Below, in pieces: positions 42,220 through 53,520 of a stretch of 64,000 nucleotides of DNA (the stretch's first letter is position 1; every line of letters starts with the position of its first letter). The DNA is taken from NCBI GenBank assembly GCA_013399875.1, contig VXAZ01009497.1, forward strand, positions 62,001 through 126,000, read 5' to 3'. The notes beneath the pieces are model-generated. The model did not search any database and was not told the DNA's origin. It saw only the letters and a program-made list of their open reading frames with translations. Position numbers and translations under genes: made by a program. This stretch comes from Gymnorhina tibicen. Its lineage: Eukaryota; Chordata; Aves; Passeriformes; Artamidae.

Positions 42220-42372
42220 AATCATGGAATCATTCAGGCTGGAAAAGGCCTCCGAGATCAGTGAGCCCAACCCAGCCCCACCATTTCAACCACGTCCTCA
42301 AGAGCCACGCCCGCGGCGGTTTTGAGCCGGGGCGGTGACTCCACCACGTCCCCGGGCAGAGCCGGGCAGGTT
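42220..42372 (-). mobile_element. CR1 3' fragment, E type (older)
   Basis: GAATCATGGAATCATTCAGG, CTGGAAAAGGCCTCCGAGAT, CAGTGAGCCCAACC and GACTCCACCACGTCCCCGGG follow an older CR1 3' plan. Unlike the other copies it is rich in CpG, which is unusual for an old insertion. Confidence 0.82.
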
Positions 42373-42755
42373 GGGAGTGAAATTCCAGGAAAATGGGGGG
42401 AAAGAAGGGTCTAAACCAACAAAGGTTTTAACACAATTTACGGACTGATGTTCTTGCCAAGGCCAAGGATGCCATTCTGCTTTCAGCGGAGTGGGAAGGG
42501 TGGCAGGGACTTTTGTGCCCTCCTCAGCCACCAGCTGTGCCCAGTTTCTCCCCGTGCCACCTGCAGAGGGAATTGGTACGAACAGAGCAGTGGCCAGACC
42601 CAGCAGCTCCGATTTCCCCAGCCAGAGGAATGGAAAACTTCACAGGAAAGCTTCCCAGAGAGGATAATTCATAGAAAAGGCAGGAAAGAGAGAGGAGAAG
42701 TGAGGTTTTTTAGGCTGCAGACACTTTTCTGTATGGAAGACCGATCTTCCACAAG
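42373..42755. other. Unique sequence, no gene seen
   Basis: Nothing recognised. Confidence 0.5.
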
Positions 42756-43033
42756 GAATGGAGGGCCAGGACCCAGGGAATGGCTTCCCAGTGCCAGAGG
42801 GCAGGGCTGGATGGGATCTTGGGCAGGAATTGTTCCCTGGGAGGGTGGGCAGGCCCTGGCACAGGGTGCCCAGAGCAGCTGTGGCTGCCCCTGGATCCCT
42901 GGCAGTGCCCAAGGCCAGGCTGGACACTGGGGCTGGGAGCAGCCTGGGACAGTGGGAGGTGTCCCTGCCCATGGCAGGGGTGGCACTGGATGGGCTTTGA
43001 GGTCCCTTCCATCCCAAACCATTTCTAAATTCA
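42756..43033 (+). mobile_element. CR1 3' fragment, A type
   Basis: GAGGGCCAGGACCCAGGGAA to GGGCTTTGAGGTCCCTTCCA plus the eroded tail TTTCTAAATTCAT. Standard young A sequence in between. Confidence 0.95.
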
Positions 43034-43767
43034 TTTAAGACTTGGCTTTATCTCTTTCAGAGCTACATGGGATGAAAAATTGCTCAAACTCAAATACAGA
43101 AAGATCCATTTTCCAGGATTACATGGAAAATAAGTAGATTTGCACAGTAGAAAATATGAAGACCTGGCTCTGAAGGGATATTTTGACATATTCTGGTTTT
43201 CTAAACATGCTCCAAAAATTTTATTTTCATTCCAGTACAAACCCAAAACACACTTAAAATGTTGAAACCTTGAAAAACTGCCCCAAAACAAAGTTATACC
43301 CTGAGGTCAGACTGAGTTTGATCTGCAGAGCACAGAACAGCTGGGCAAAGGTTTCACTCTGAGAAAACACTCAGATTTCCTATCGGTTTTGTGGATAAAG
43401 TTTTCCTAAATTTAACAGCTCAATGGATAATTCGGTAAGCCTGCTTCTGGAAATCAAGCTTCCAGCGTTAGATCCTTGACCCGGTGCTGGGATGAGAGCT
43501 TGGCCCTACTCAAGAGGAATGAGAAAGGAAGGAAACGGAAAATGTTGGAAGTTTTACTCAGCCTGGAGGAAAGAGCAAAGTGAGTCAAATCTGCAGCAGT
43601 GACGATGATTTTAATGTGATTTTTAGAGCGCTAAAATCACCAGAAGTCAGATCCAAGTGAGATTTCTGGTGATAAAAACCCTTCCTTTGCTGGCAGGGGA
43701 AACTCCCGAGGGTGAGGAATTTTCACTCCAATCCCTTCCTGCACATCCCAGGCTCTTATTAATGGGA
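43034..43767. other. Unique AT-rich sequence, no gene seen
   Basis: Nothing recognised. Confidence 0.5.
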
Positions 43768-44078
43768 CACTGCAAGAGGGGCAGCTCCGAGCTCTGCTCC
43801 CCTGTCCTGAGGGACCTGAGGGAAGGGCTGGAGCTGGGCCAGGAGGGATTTAGGTTGGATACTGGGAAAGGTTCTTCCCCCAGAGGGTGCTGGGCACTGC
43901 CCAGGCTCCCCAGGGAATGGGCACGGCCCCGAGGCTGCCAGAGCTCCAGGAGCCTTTGGGCACCGCTGCCAGGGATGCCCAGGCTGGGGTTGCTGGGGGT
44001 CTGGGCAGGGCCAGGGGTGGCACTGGGTGATCCCTGTGGGTCCCTCCCAGCCCAGCAGATTCCATAAGTCCATGATAT
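43768..44078 (+). mobile_element. CR1 3' fragment, D type
   Basis: From GACACTGCAAGAGGGGCAGC through GGGATTTAGGTTGGATACTG and GGTGGCACTGGGTGATCCCT to CAGATTCCATAAGTCCATGA. It gives the sense-strand 3' end of the D type, including tail units. Confidence 0.92.
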
Positions 44079-46049
44079 TCCCGTCTGAGGTGAGGCTGAG
44101 AGATGGGATGGCTCAGCCCCGGGCAGGGAAGTTTGGGGTCAGTCCGGTTTGGATCCAGGAGAGCAAAGCAATCCCACGGACAGGACGAGGACAGAAATAC
44201 AGAAAATTCCACTTTAACAAAACCACTCACTGTGGGTTCCCAACCCTAGAATTACCCAAAAATAGAGTTTGAACGAGATGATCCCCAGACATCAAATCCC
44301 ATCAGCAACTCCTTGAAAACTAACCTGGAAAACAGAGGGAAAACAAACTAAAATGAACTCTGAGTAAGCTATGAGACGTGTTACACCCTAAAATCCGAAT
44401 TTTTGCGCCAGCTGAGGGATAAGTGTGGTAGACACAGGAGCTCTGATCTTTCACCTGCTTCGTGGGAAACCATTTATAATTGTAGAAAAACCAGGAATGA
44501 GCTGTGGGATCACGCCAAGGACAGAACAGGAAGTACCAAACCCCGGACGGCGCAAACGCTCTTGACACCAAACACCTCGGGTGGTGCGATGCCATCCCAC
44601 CCCTCCGCCGGTCCCAGGCAAGGCGATCCAAATCATCATTCCCAGGAGCATCCCAGAGGGGCTGACACGGAATTAGCAGAGCAGGGAGAGGGGGGGCAGG
44701 GTGCCACAGATCCCCGCTATCCATTAGGCAGGATGTTAATTGTGCTCTGGGCATTGGAGAGCGTTCAAACCTCGCAGAAAATTCGCTGCAAATGCCATTC
44801 TCAGGAATTTTAGCTTTTATGCTCTGAAGAGCAGAACACTCTAAATGATGGAATAAAGGCCTTGGTTTCATTAAAAAAAAAAAAACAACCCAAAAGCTGA
44901 TGCTGTGATGAGTGTCTCTTCTTTCCAAGATTCCAGCTGGAAACTTGGGGATTCTTCTCTAAATTTTGGCCCAATTTCCATCTCCTCCCAATGGGAGGGG
45001 GGAAGGAATTCAGGTGCTCTGCTCTGCCTGGGATCAAGGTGATCTCAGGCTCACCAGGACTGTTCTTGTCACGTTTTTCGTGTTATTCTGCACCAGCGTG
45101 AAATTCAGTCTTCTGTTCTGTGGAATGTCAGGGTAGACCTGTCTTTTAAAGGATTTTAAAAGGATTTTTAAAGGATTTTAAAAGGACTTTTCTGTTTCTC
45201 CTGGGATTCTGCATCATGGTGTTATTTTGGGCTCCTCCATGGCAGCCCCTTCCAGGCTGTCCTGCTCAGAGTTACCTTTTCTAAGGTCAGTGAAATCACC
45301 AAAGGCAGTGGAACGATATCCATGAGTATCTGGAATCTTCAGCAAACGCAAAATCCTGCAGGTCAAAAGTATTTTTGCATAAACCCAACAACAACAGACA
45401 CAGGGATCTGATCCCATAAAGGTTCATAACTCTTGAGGGTCAAATCATGATAAAAAGCAGGATTTGACCCTATTCTTTCCTTATTCAAGGATATCACCGA
45501 GTCCTGAGAAGAACCAGCCCCAAAGCTGATCAGGATGAAGCTGTTCCTCTCCTGTTTTGAAATGAATCTCAAAACCCCCACAATATTTAAAAGAGACTTT
45601 TGTCTCTGCACTCCACTTGAATTATTCATGCGAAATCAATCCCTGAAATATCTGCAACCGTTCCGTGTACGAGGCTCTGGTCAATTTACAAATTATTTTT
45701 AGGCCAAATGTGCAGCAGAATTCTTTCCAGCTAATTGCAAAGTGGAGTTGGGCTTGGCCTGGTTTGAACCCAGTTGCTTGGGCTGCTTCTCTGCATTAGC
45801 TAAGCCGAGGTTAAGAGAGGAGAGGGGTGGGATTTGCCCAGCAATTTACTCCACCCCGGGCCTTCTCCTGGCTGTGGAACAGCAGGAGGACTCAGGAGGG
45901 AGAAAAACTGGTGCAGATCTTCCCAAAAGAGTGGTCAGAACTCAGATTTTCCACCGCAGGAATTAAGAGGCAGATTTGAACCACGTAGGTGAAGGAAGAG
46001 ATCAGGGTAAGAAGTGGAATGGGAAGGAGAGTGAAGATGGAGAGAGGTT
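44079..46049. other. Unique sequence, no gene seen
   Basis: About 2 kb without a recognised transposon. Holds an A run near 44873-44885 and the short tandem array at 45143-45187. The 202-codon minus frame (44320-44928) and 136-codon plus frame (44403-44813) overlap and show no motif. Confidence 0.5.
45143..45187 (+). repeat. Tandem TTTAAAGGATTTTAAAAGGA repeat
   Basis: Two copies of a roughly 21-bp AT-rich unit, each itself made of two TTTAAAGGA-like halves. Confidence 0.9.
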
Positions 46050-46302
46050 ATTTACAAGAGGCTGTAGTGGCAGGAAAAGGGGGAATGGCTTGAAACTTCC
46101 AGAGGGAAGGTTTAATGGGATATTGGGAAGGAATTCCTCCCTGTGAGGGTGAAGAGGCCCTGGCACAGGGTGCCCAGAGAACCTGCTCCATCCCTGGAAA
46201 TGTCCAAGGCTGAGGGCTTGGAGCAACCTGGGGTAGTGGAAGGTTCCCTGCCCCCCACAGGGGGATTGGAATGTGATGAGATTTAAGATCCCTTCCACTC
46301 TG
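46050..46302 (+). mobile_element. CR1 3' fragment, A-like, diverged
   Basis: GGGGGAATGGCTTGAAACTT, GAATTCCTCCCTGTGAGGGT and GAGATTTAAGATCCCTTCCA. It lacks the GCTGTGGCTGCCCCTGG segment and reads GAACCTGCTCCATCCCTGG, so it is an older sister of the young A copies. Confidence 0.88.
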
Positions 46303-47194
46303 AGAGCAGAAAAATTCCCTCCAAAGCCAAAATTTTTGCCTATTTTCACACAACTCACGCCCATAAATATGGAATTCCCTGTAACAGCCCCGTGCTGCTG
46401 AGCAGGAGGGACAGACTCAGCAGGAAGGCCCAGACCCTCTGGAATGAGGCATTTCATTTGATTAAAAGATAATAAAAATCCAAGAATCCCAGTGAAGGAA
46501 GTAATTTGGACATTTGCCTTAAAGGACAGCGTCAGCTTTTGGGTAGAGCCTTCAGCTCAAGGAGTGGGAAAATGGGAATTGCTCAGCACAGCAAGGGGAC
46601 ATAAAACTGGCGTGGAAGTTCATTTGCAAATGATATAAAGGACAACAAACGTGGATCAGCAGCGCTGTTCAACCAACGTGCTCCCGGAGATTTTCAGTGA
46701 TGGAGGTTTGGGCCACCTCAGAAATTTATTGGAGCTCTTCCTGGGTGTGAGAAGAATTCCCTGACTCTTCTCCTTGCTGCAAGGACTGATAGGTCTGGCC
46801 TAAAATCCTTCTTAATTGCTGATGGTTCAAACACAAAAACACAGGGATTGGGGCCTGAAATTTAATCCAGCTCAGCCAGGACTTAATCTCTGGGAGGGTT
46901 TCTGCAGTGGGCAATTATTAGATAATCTAGAGCAGGTAAAGCTTCTTCTTAAGTGACATTTGTTTGGTGATGTTTACCTGTCTAAGGTGTTAATTACGGG
47001 GTGTAAGTGAAAGAAAGAAAACAAATTAAAACAAAGCTCCTCACCCAAGCCACACACACACGGCTTGGTTTGGTTTCCCAGGGTCAAAAATCACGCTCCT
47101 GAGGTTTTACAAAGCCCAGCTCTCCCAAGTCACCCATTACAGACCTGGGGAAGGGAAGGGAAACCCAGACTTTTATCTAAGCCACGGCTCTGGA
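46303..47194. other. Unique sequence, no gene seen
   Basis: Nothing recognised. Confidence 0.5.
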
Positions 47195-47480
47195 AAGGGT
47201 TCCGAGAAGGTGGAAGCCGCCCGTGACCCCGCGCCGGTCACCCCAAACCTCAGCCCGCCCCACGCGCCCCCCCCGCAGGCGCTGCCCGCGGCCCATCCGC
47301 GGCGTCTCCACGCCAGCAGGTTTCCCTCCAGCACACCCCTGGGGACCCGGGCAATTTGGAAGGCTGAGCGGGACCCAAACACGAGCTCATTTCCAAGGAG
47401 AACGAGGCGAAATGTGGCCCGCGGCTTCCAATAAGAGGCGTCTCCGCGCCGACTTCTGAGAAGTGCGGAACTCTTTATGG
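47195..47480. promoter_or_regulatory. CpG-rich patch with a CCAAT motif, possible promoter-type island
   Basis: At least 17 CpG fall in about 100 bp near 47215-47315 (for example CCGCGCCGGTCACC, GCCCGCGGCCCATCCGCGGC). CCAATAAGAGGCG follows at 47428-47440. The patch is not in a CR1 and is set in AT-richer DNA. The plus frames 47210-47434 and 47223-47459 and the minus frame 47173-47382 overlap and may all be by-products of low stop density. Confidence 0.4.
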
Positions 47481-48865
47481 GCGTTTTAGCAGAGCTGGTG
47501 CTTGTAAGTGATCTCCCTGCCCGGCCTCAAGAATCCACTTACAGCACTAATTGTTCCCACAGAAAGTGATTTTTAATGCACCGAGATCCTCTCATTTCCC
47601 CCCCCTCCCTTCCTCTCCCTCTCTGAGAGCCACCTCGGGCCTCAGACTGAGGCCCTGCAGTCACCGGTGCCCTCACGCTTTCCACAAATAAATAAAACAA
47701 AATAGCCAGGAGCCACGGAGATAATTTAAAATTATTTAGCATTTCCTCCCCCCCCACCCCCGTTTTTTTTTTTTGGCTCGTGGAAGTGTCACAGTGATTA
47801 TTCTTTATCACGTTTGCTGCTTTGTGAGAGAATTTAACCAGCAAGAGAGGCTGATCTCAGACCAGTTCTCATGCTGATCTCAGAACAAAGAGATCAAAGT
47901 TGCTCCAGATCTACAAAACAAAAGAAATTTGAGCCATAGATCTTTTTCCAATTAACTATTTAAAGAAGGAGGATTTCTTCTAGCCCAGGGTTAGGTCACC
48001 AGGATATTATTCCTGACAGCACAAGCTCGAGGAAATTAACTTTGGTTAAGTTTGCAATTGAAGCTGAATCACCTGCACATCTTTTAAAGTTCCAATCATT
48101 ATACTTGCTTGATTTTGCTCCTGTTATTGTTGCCCTGATTATTTAAAATTGGCTTTATAGATTCTGCTCCGGCATCGAGGCCCTGTGCACTAAACTCCAA
48201 AAGGTCAAAGAGAATAAATCCCTGAATATAAGAAAGGAGAGGACACAAGACAACAGTGGAATTTGGTGCGTGAGAGTGTCCAGGCTGGTCAGCTGAGCAA
48301 GCAGAATTCCCTCACACCAGTCTCGTACCAAAAAGAGATTGTTTTAGGGAATACCTAGAGTAAGGTAAAAATACGTCTCTGGGCGTTTCGTGGGCGTTTT
48401 CCTCGGTAGCTCAGATTTCCCACCTGAAAAAGGACAATACCTGTGGGCCCTTGCTGTACAGGGCTAAAGCTGGCTCAGTTACCAATATTCATCCTTCCCG
48501 GGAGGACCACGATGAGCAATCAGGACGCCTGGAGGAAAACCTAAAAAGAAAACGAAAAACAGTTCTCCTTTAGTAACCAGCAGGTAAAACCCTTCCACTT
48601 TCTGAGCCTGAGGGAACACGGAGTGACTCGGGAGAGGAGCTCCCTCTGCAACGTGACCGTGTCCTCTCCCCTTTGAATATTAACATGCTTGGTGTGGAAA
48701 ACCTCGGCAATCCAATGGGAATATCCACTATCCCTTGGTCTGGGTGACCTAAATCATCAAAATCCTTTGAACTGCCCTTTGCCATCACCTGAACCTCTCC
48801 CATGAGCTGAAGTCAGACGGGGAATAAATCCCTGCATCCCAGGGAGCTGCCAAAGACATGCAGTT
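47481..48865. other. Unique AT-rich sequence, possible regulatory DNA
   Basis: No repeat except a T run near 47764-47774. The part 48040-48200 has a SOX-like TTATTGTTG, an E-box CACCTG and several ATT/TAAT cores in repeat-free sequence. No gene seen. Confidence 0.4.
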
Positions 48866-49182
48866 CATGGAGTCATAAGGAATGGTTTGGGGTGAAAAGG
48901 ACCTCAAAGCTCATCCCTTTCCACCCCCTGCCATGGCAGGGACACCTCCCACTGTCCCAGGCTGCTCCAAGCCCCAGTGTCCAGCCTGGCCTTGGGCACT
49001 GCCAGGGATCCAGGGGCAGCCACAGCTGCTCTGGGCACCCTGTGCCAGGGCCTGCCCACCCTCCCAGGGAACAATTCCTGCCCAATATCCCATCTAACCC
49101 TGTCTTCCTCCATCTTAAAGCCATTCCCACTTTTCTTGTCCCTCCATCTCTTGTGAAAAGTCCCTCTCCAGCCCTTAGGTAC
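48866..49182 (-). mobile_element. CR1 3' fragment, A type
   Basis: CATGGAGTCATAAGGAATGG to AAAGTCCCTCTCCAGCCCTT. The core is identical to other young A copies over long stretches. Confidence 0.94.
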
Positions 49183-50529
49183 TAAAAGAGTCTTGGAGCT
49201 CAGCATCAATTTATGGATTCCCTCAGAACCCCAGAGATGCACCAGGTATGAGGGATCAGCTCTGGACAATCACACTCCTTGGAGAGCAGCTCCTTGGAAA
49301 ACACTGCCTCGGAAAGGCAGCAAAATTGGCTTTTTCAGGACTGCAAGAGAAAGCTTCGAATGCCTGCAGAGGAGATGCAATTGTCACCACCCCTCATGAG
49401 ATGATCGGGAATTTCACGGCCACTGATATTTGCCATCCAGTCCCAGCACTTTTCCAGGATCAGCACAAAAGCAGGAGACCTGGGAAAGCCTTGAAAACGC
49501 GGGTCGAGAATCCCAGTGCTCCACCAGGACAATATAATTAGGAAAAAAAACCTATCTAGCATTTATTAATTTTGGTTTTAGGGAAAAAAATCGGAGGGGT
49601 TTTTTTCCCCTCTGACAGGCCAGGCTGGACAGCTTTGGGCTGAACACGCCAGAATTGGTTTGTTCAGAGGAATTTGGTCATCCCTAAGGAAAATGCTTGA
49701 TTTCCCTGCTTAATTTCCTGAAATGCTCTCTTCAGCCTGGAAATTCAACCCTCGGTGCTTGCTCAGCAAATTCCTCTCGCTGTTCTTCCCTGCTGCTTTC
49801 TCTTCGTGACCAGCGCTTCCTTTTTCCCCCTGCCTGCTTTCCCTGGGACACAAAAGCCAGGCTGGACACTGAGGAATTCCGGGCACTCAGGGCTGTGCCA
49901 CCACTGCTGGGGACAGTCACAGCAGAGTGGGCAAAGTTTAAACCATTCTGACTCCCAGGAAGACACAAAAGATCCCTGTAACTCGTCAGTGCCCAGCAGG
50001 AATTAATGAAGGGGAAGGGAATTAGTGAATTAAGGGAAATAAGGGCTCTGTTTGTAGTTCCCAATTCTTTTCCTTGGCTTTTGTGCAAACCCCCAAAGCC
50101 TTGATCATTGGGCATTGAGTGGCTTTAGTCAAAAGTCTTGGATTTCTCTCTGAGACCACTTCTCCCGAGCTTCCTCTTTGATCCCTCAGTGGAGAGACAC
50201 GAGGAAGTGCTGGCAGAGAAAAGAAAGAACGAATTCACTCCCACAAGGTGAGAAATCGGGAAGGCTTCACTTCCAGCACAGTGAAAATCTCTGTGGGAGG
50301 ACACAGAAGCTTTCCAAGCTCATGAGATTCCCACAGGAACTGTGTGGTCGCCACAGGACACACAGAAGATAAAACATTTTGTGCCTCGTATCGGGAGGTG
50401 AGAGAAGAAAACCCTCGCGGATCATATTCCTGCAAGATTCCATGAAGAGTTTGACTTCAATTCCATGGTTCACACTGACACATTTAAGCCAGGCTCAGGG
50501 ATCTTCAGGCTCCTCAGAGGTTCTGTATT
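49183..50529. other. Unique sequence, no gene seen
   Basis: Nothing recognised. The ACTAAAAGAG segment after the CR1 begins unique DNA. Confidence 0.5.
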
Positions 50530-50675
50530 TCCCATCCCTGGCAGTGCCCAAGGCCAGGCTGGACACTGGGGCTTGGAGCAGCCTGGGACAGCGGGAGGTG
50601 TCCCTGCCATGGCAGGGGTGGCACTGGATGGGCTTTAAGGCCCCTTCCAAAGCATTCTGGAATTCCATGATTCCC
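50530..50675 (+). mobile_element. CR1 3'-terminal fragment, A type
   Basis: CCCATCCCTGGCAGTGCCCA to GGGCTTTAAGGCCCCTTCCA and AATTCCATGATTCC, about 145 bp. Confidence 0.93.
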
Positions 50676-51083
50676 AGCCAGAGAAAATGGAGATAAGTGA
50701 GTGACTTTCTCTTCAAAATAAAAGTCAATAAAGTAGACGTTCATTTACTTTGAGATGTTTCAGAATTTTTTTTTTTTTAAGCTTTCTTCCAACCCAAACC
50801 ATTCTGGGATTCCTTGAAGGGTTTTTCCCCTCTCCCCTGGGGAAGCTGTGCTTGCCCAGGCTGGCAGAGGGGCTGCAGTGGGATTTTTTTGGGATGCTCT
50901 GTTGCTCCCAGTGTAAGGACTGGGAATGGGGGACAGCAGAATCATGGTTGTGCTGGGAAGAAGGATCTTCCCAGGATAATCCAGCCTTTCTGTCCCCACT
51001 GTGTGCCCTGCTCCTGCCTCTGCCAAAGTTTCTGCTTCTGTGAGGGAAAAAAGAGAAATAAACCCCGTGGTGCTGCAGTGATA
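50676..51083. other. Unique sequence with a CR1 tail remnant
   Basis: Holds a small A-type 3' tail match at 50777-50812 (below). The rest is unique DNA with no gene seen. Confidence 0.5.
50777..50812 (+). mobile_element. CR1 3' tail remnant
   Basis: TTCTTCCAACCCAAACCATT and CTGGGATTCCTTG match the last 35 bp of the A type. It follows a T run, so the insertion may have been trimmed or it may be chance extension. Confidence 0.6.
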
Positions 51084-51131
51084 CATGATTAGGATCATGA
51101 TTAGGATAATTATTAGGATGATTATTAGGAT
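51084..51131 (+). repeat. 12-bp minisatellite, four copies
   Basis: CATGATTAGGAT twice, then AATTATTAGGAT and GATTATTAGGAT. Confidence 0.95.
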
Positions 51132-52690
51132 AATCCCCTCTCTGTCGTGCTGCTGGGATGTGTTTTCCTGCCACGCTGCAAATCTCTCTCCTCTCAGGAG
51201 CCATCCCTGCACAAATCCCTTTGCAGGCAGATCAACCCAGAGTCAGAGCTCAGCCCCAAGCACAGCAGGAGACAGAGCCGAGGAGAGTAAGTGGGGAAAG
51301 GTTAAAGGAGATTTTCTGTGCCTCAAAGAGGCCTGGGCTTGCAATCTGCTTAAATTAAGTGTGAAAAGCAAAGATCCTGATAAGGGAGATAAACCGAAGC
51401 TGTAGAACAGCAGCAGTTCCTAATCTCTGCCTTAATAAAAGGAGCCAAGAGTGATGAGAGGAATTAGAACCCAGCTGACCTCACCTCAGCACTTGGAGAG
51501 GACAGTGAGACTCTAATTAAGGCCAGCACTTGGACAAGAAAAATCTCCAAGGGTCAAAGCCTGCAGTGCTGGAAAAAGAGTTGGTGCTTTGCTGTCTGTC
51601 AGGGGAAAAAAAAAGGGAATATAACAAAAAGGAGAAAGGATGTGACGGGCACCATCTGCTTGTCTGTTCCAAAGGTTTTTTATCAGTTTCAGCAGAATGG
51701 ATCGTGAAGAAAAACAAGCAGAGGGTAAAGAGCAATGCTACATTAAAATCTGTTTAAAGGGAAGAAAAAACTCGAGGTAGAAAACCCCTCTTGAAGCAAA
51801 TAGAGGGAAGTCGGTGGTGAAGCTGGATGAGTTGATTTTCCCTGAAAAAAATGCTGTTTCAGAGAAGCAAAAGAGTAAGAAAACAAAACCTGATGAAAGT
51901 GTTTCCTTCCAGAGCAGACACATCCATAACTCCCTGCATTGTTCCTCCACCTCCGTGACAGCACCAGCTCCTGCCCAGCTCTGAAGGAAAACTCAGCTTA
52001 TCAGGGACTCACAGGAGCTGGCTCAAAATGACATTAAAAACGGGAAGGGTTCAAATAAAACCCCTCAACTGACACATTCCATTTTTAAAATGATCATTTA
52101 GATAATTGCCTTGGGGACACTTGAGCTTTTCATTTTCCTCCCCGTTTAAGGAAGGGAATATTTCCATCCTCCAAACTTTTACAGGGCAAGGGGCCTCCCC
52201 CCACCCGATACTTGCGCCAAACTCAGTGAATATTCGGGAATAATTTTACCTAAAGAGTTAAAACCAAGCAATATCTCCCACTGCACAGGACTGACCATTC
52301 CCAGCCCCAAACCAGGCCAGCTTCCTAAGGCCTTACTCAAAATTCAGGGAGGGAATTACTCACACGCACACAGAGATTATTCCAGCCAGGGAATGTCCAC
52401 CCCCTTGGTTCCCACAAAGAACCTCCGAGGTGCCTGGCATGAGTTGATTGGTTTAATTTTCCTCTCTCACACGGGAATTTTGGCAGGCACCAGGGTTCTC
52501 ACATCTCCACTGCACTCTCACCTCGTTTCAAGCTGCTGCTTGTACCAAGCCCGGCCTTGTTGTTTCCCCTCCCTTGTTGGTTTTTTTTGGGGTTGTTTGT
52601 TTACAAAATCGTGGTGGAGAGAAAGAAGGGGAAAGACCAAACCAAGCAAAGCTGAAAACAAAAAACGCAAAGGCAAAAGCAGCTACCAAA
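51132..52690. other. Unique sequence, no gene seen
   Basis: No transposon recognised. The stretch 51330-51520 has several GATAA/TTAAT motifs (CCTGATAAGGGAGATAAACC, CTTAATAAAAGG, CTCTAATTAAGG) in repeat-free sequence. A T run and GGGGTTG lie near 52580-52595. Confidence 0.45.
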
Positions 52691-53076
52691 TGTTGAGAGA
52701 ATACGTGATGCCTGAGGTGGCCACCTAAAAACCAGAGACCAGACAGGAGCAAGGGAATAAAGGTGGGGATTTATTGGGAGGGCCTTCAAAGGTGCACCCT
52801 GGGCAGTCAAAGGCGACACCCAGGATGGACCCCGGGTCACGAGTTCTTCACACTTTTATAAGTTTGGTCCATTTGCATATCAGGGTTAATTCTTCAGTTA
52901 ATGATGTAATTTCCCCAAGATCACGCCCCTGATAAGATTTTGGTTTACAGATTTTGGGCCTAGGACAGTGTGGGTGTCCTTGGAGAGCAGGCTTGAGAAG
53001 CTTTGTTGTGTCTGTCTGGCATGAGAGAACAGCAGCTAACAGGCCCACAAGGAACTCCAGAGTTACACACCAGGCA
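52691..53076 (-). mobile_element. Solo-type LTR of an endogenous retrovirus
   Basis: On the minus strand there is an octamer ATGCAAAT (52871-52878), a TATA box CTTATAAAAG (52853-52862), then a short transcribed part and the poly(A) signal AATAAA (52770-52775) about 80 bp further, and an end at CTCTCAACA (52691). The order U3-R-U5, the short R and the CA end fit an avian ERVK-like LTR. The 5' end is either TGTGTAACTC (near 53069) or TGCCTGG (near 53076). No clear target-site duplication was found. No gag, pol or env sequence adjoins it, so it looks like a solo LTR. Confidence 0.75.
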
Positions 53077-53200
53077 ATACAGGATTTGAAAAAATATAAA
53101 AGTTAAAACCTAAGGCATCATATGCACCGGATCTTTTCCTAAATGAGGAAAACTGGACGTTTCCTTTGTCCAGTGCAAGCAGACAAATAGCAGTTTGTAA

Positions 53201-53520
53201 GAATTCATGGAATATCCCGGAATGGGTTGGGATGGAAGGGACCTTAGAGCTCATCCCATTCCACCCCTGCCAGGGCAGGGACACCTCCCACTGTCCCAGG
53301 CTGCTCCAAGCCCCAGTGTCCAGCCTGGCCTTGGGCACTGCCAGGGATCCAGGGGCAGCCACAGCTGCTCTGGGCACCCTGTGCCAGGGCCTGCCCACCC
53401 TCCCAGGGAACAATTCCTTCCCAGTATCCCATCCAGCCCTGCCTTTTGCCAGTTTAAAACCCCTTGTTCTGTCACTCAATGCTCCTGCAAAAGAAAACTC
53501 CTCAAACTCCTGGCTGAGCC
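53201..53520 (-). mobile_element. CR1 3' fragment, A type
   Basis: AATTCATGGAATATCCCGGA, the standard core, and GTCACTCAATGCTCCTGCAA, which is antisense of sequence upstream of the A core. It lies only about 125 bp from the LTR. Confidence 0.94.
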
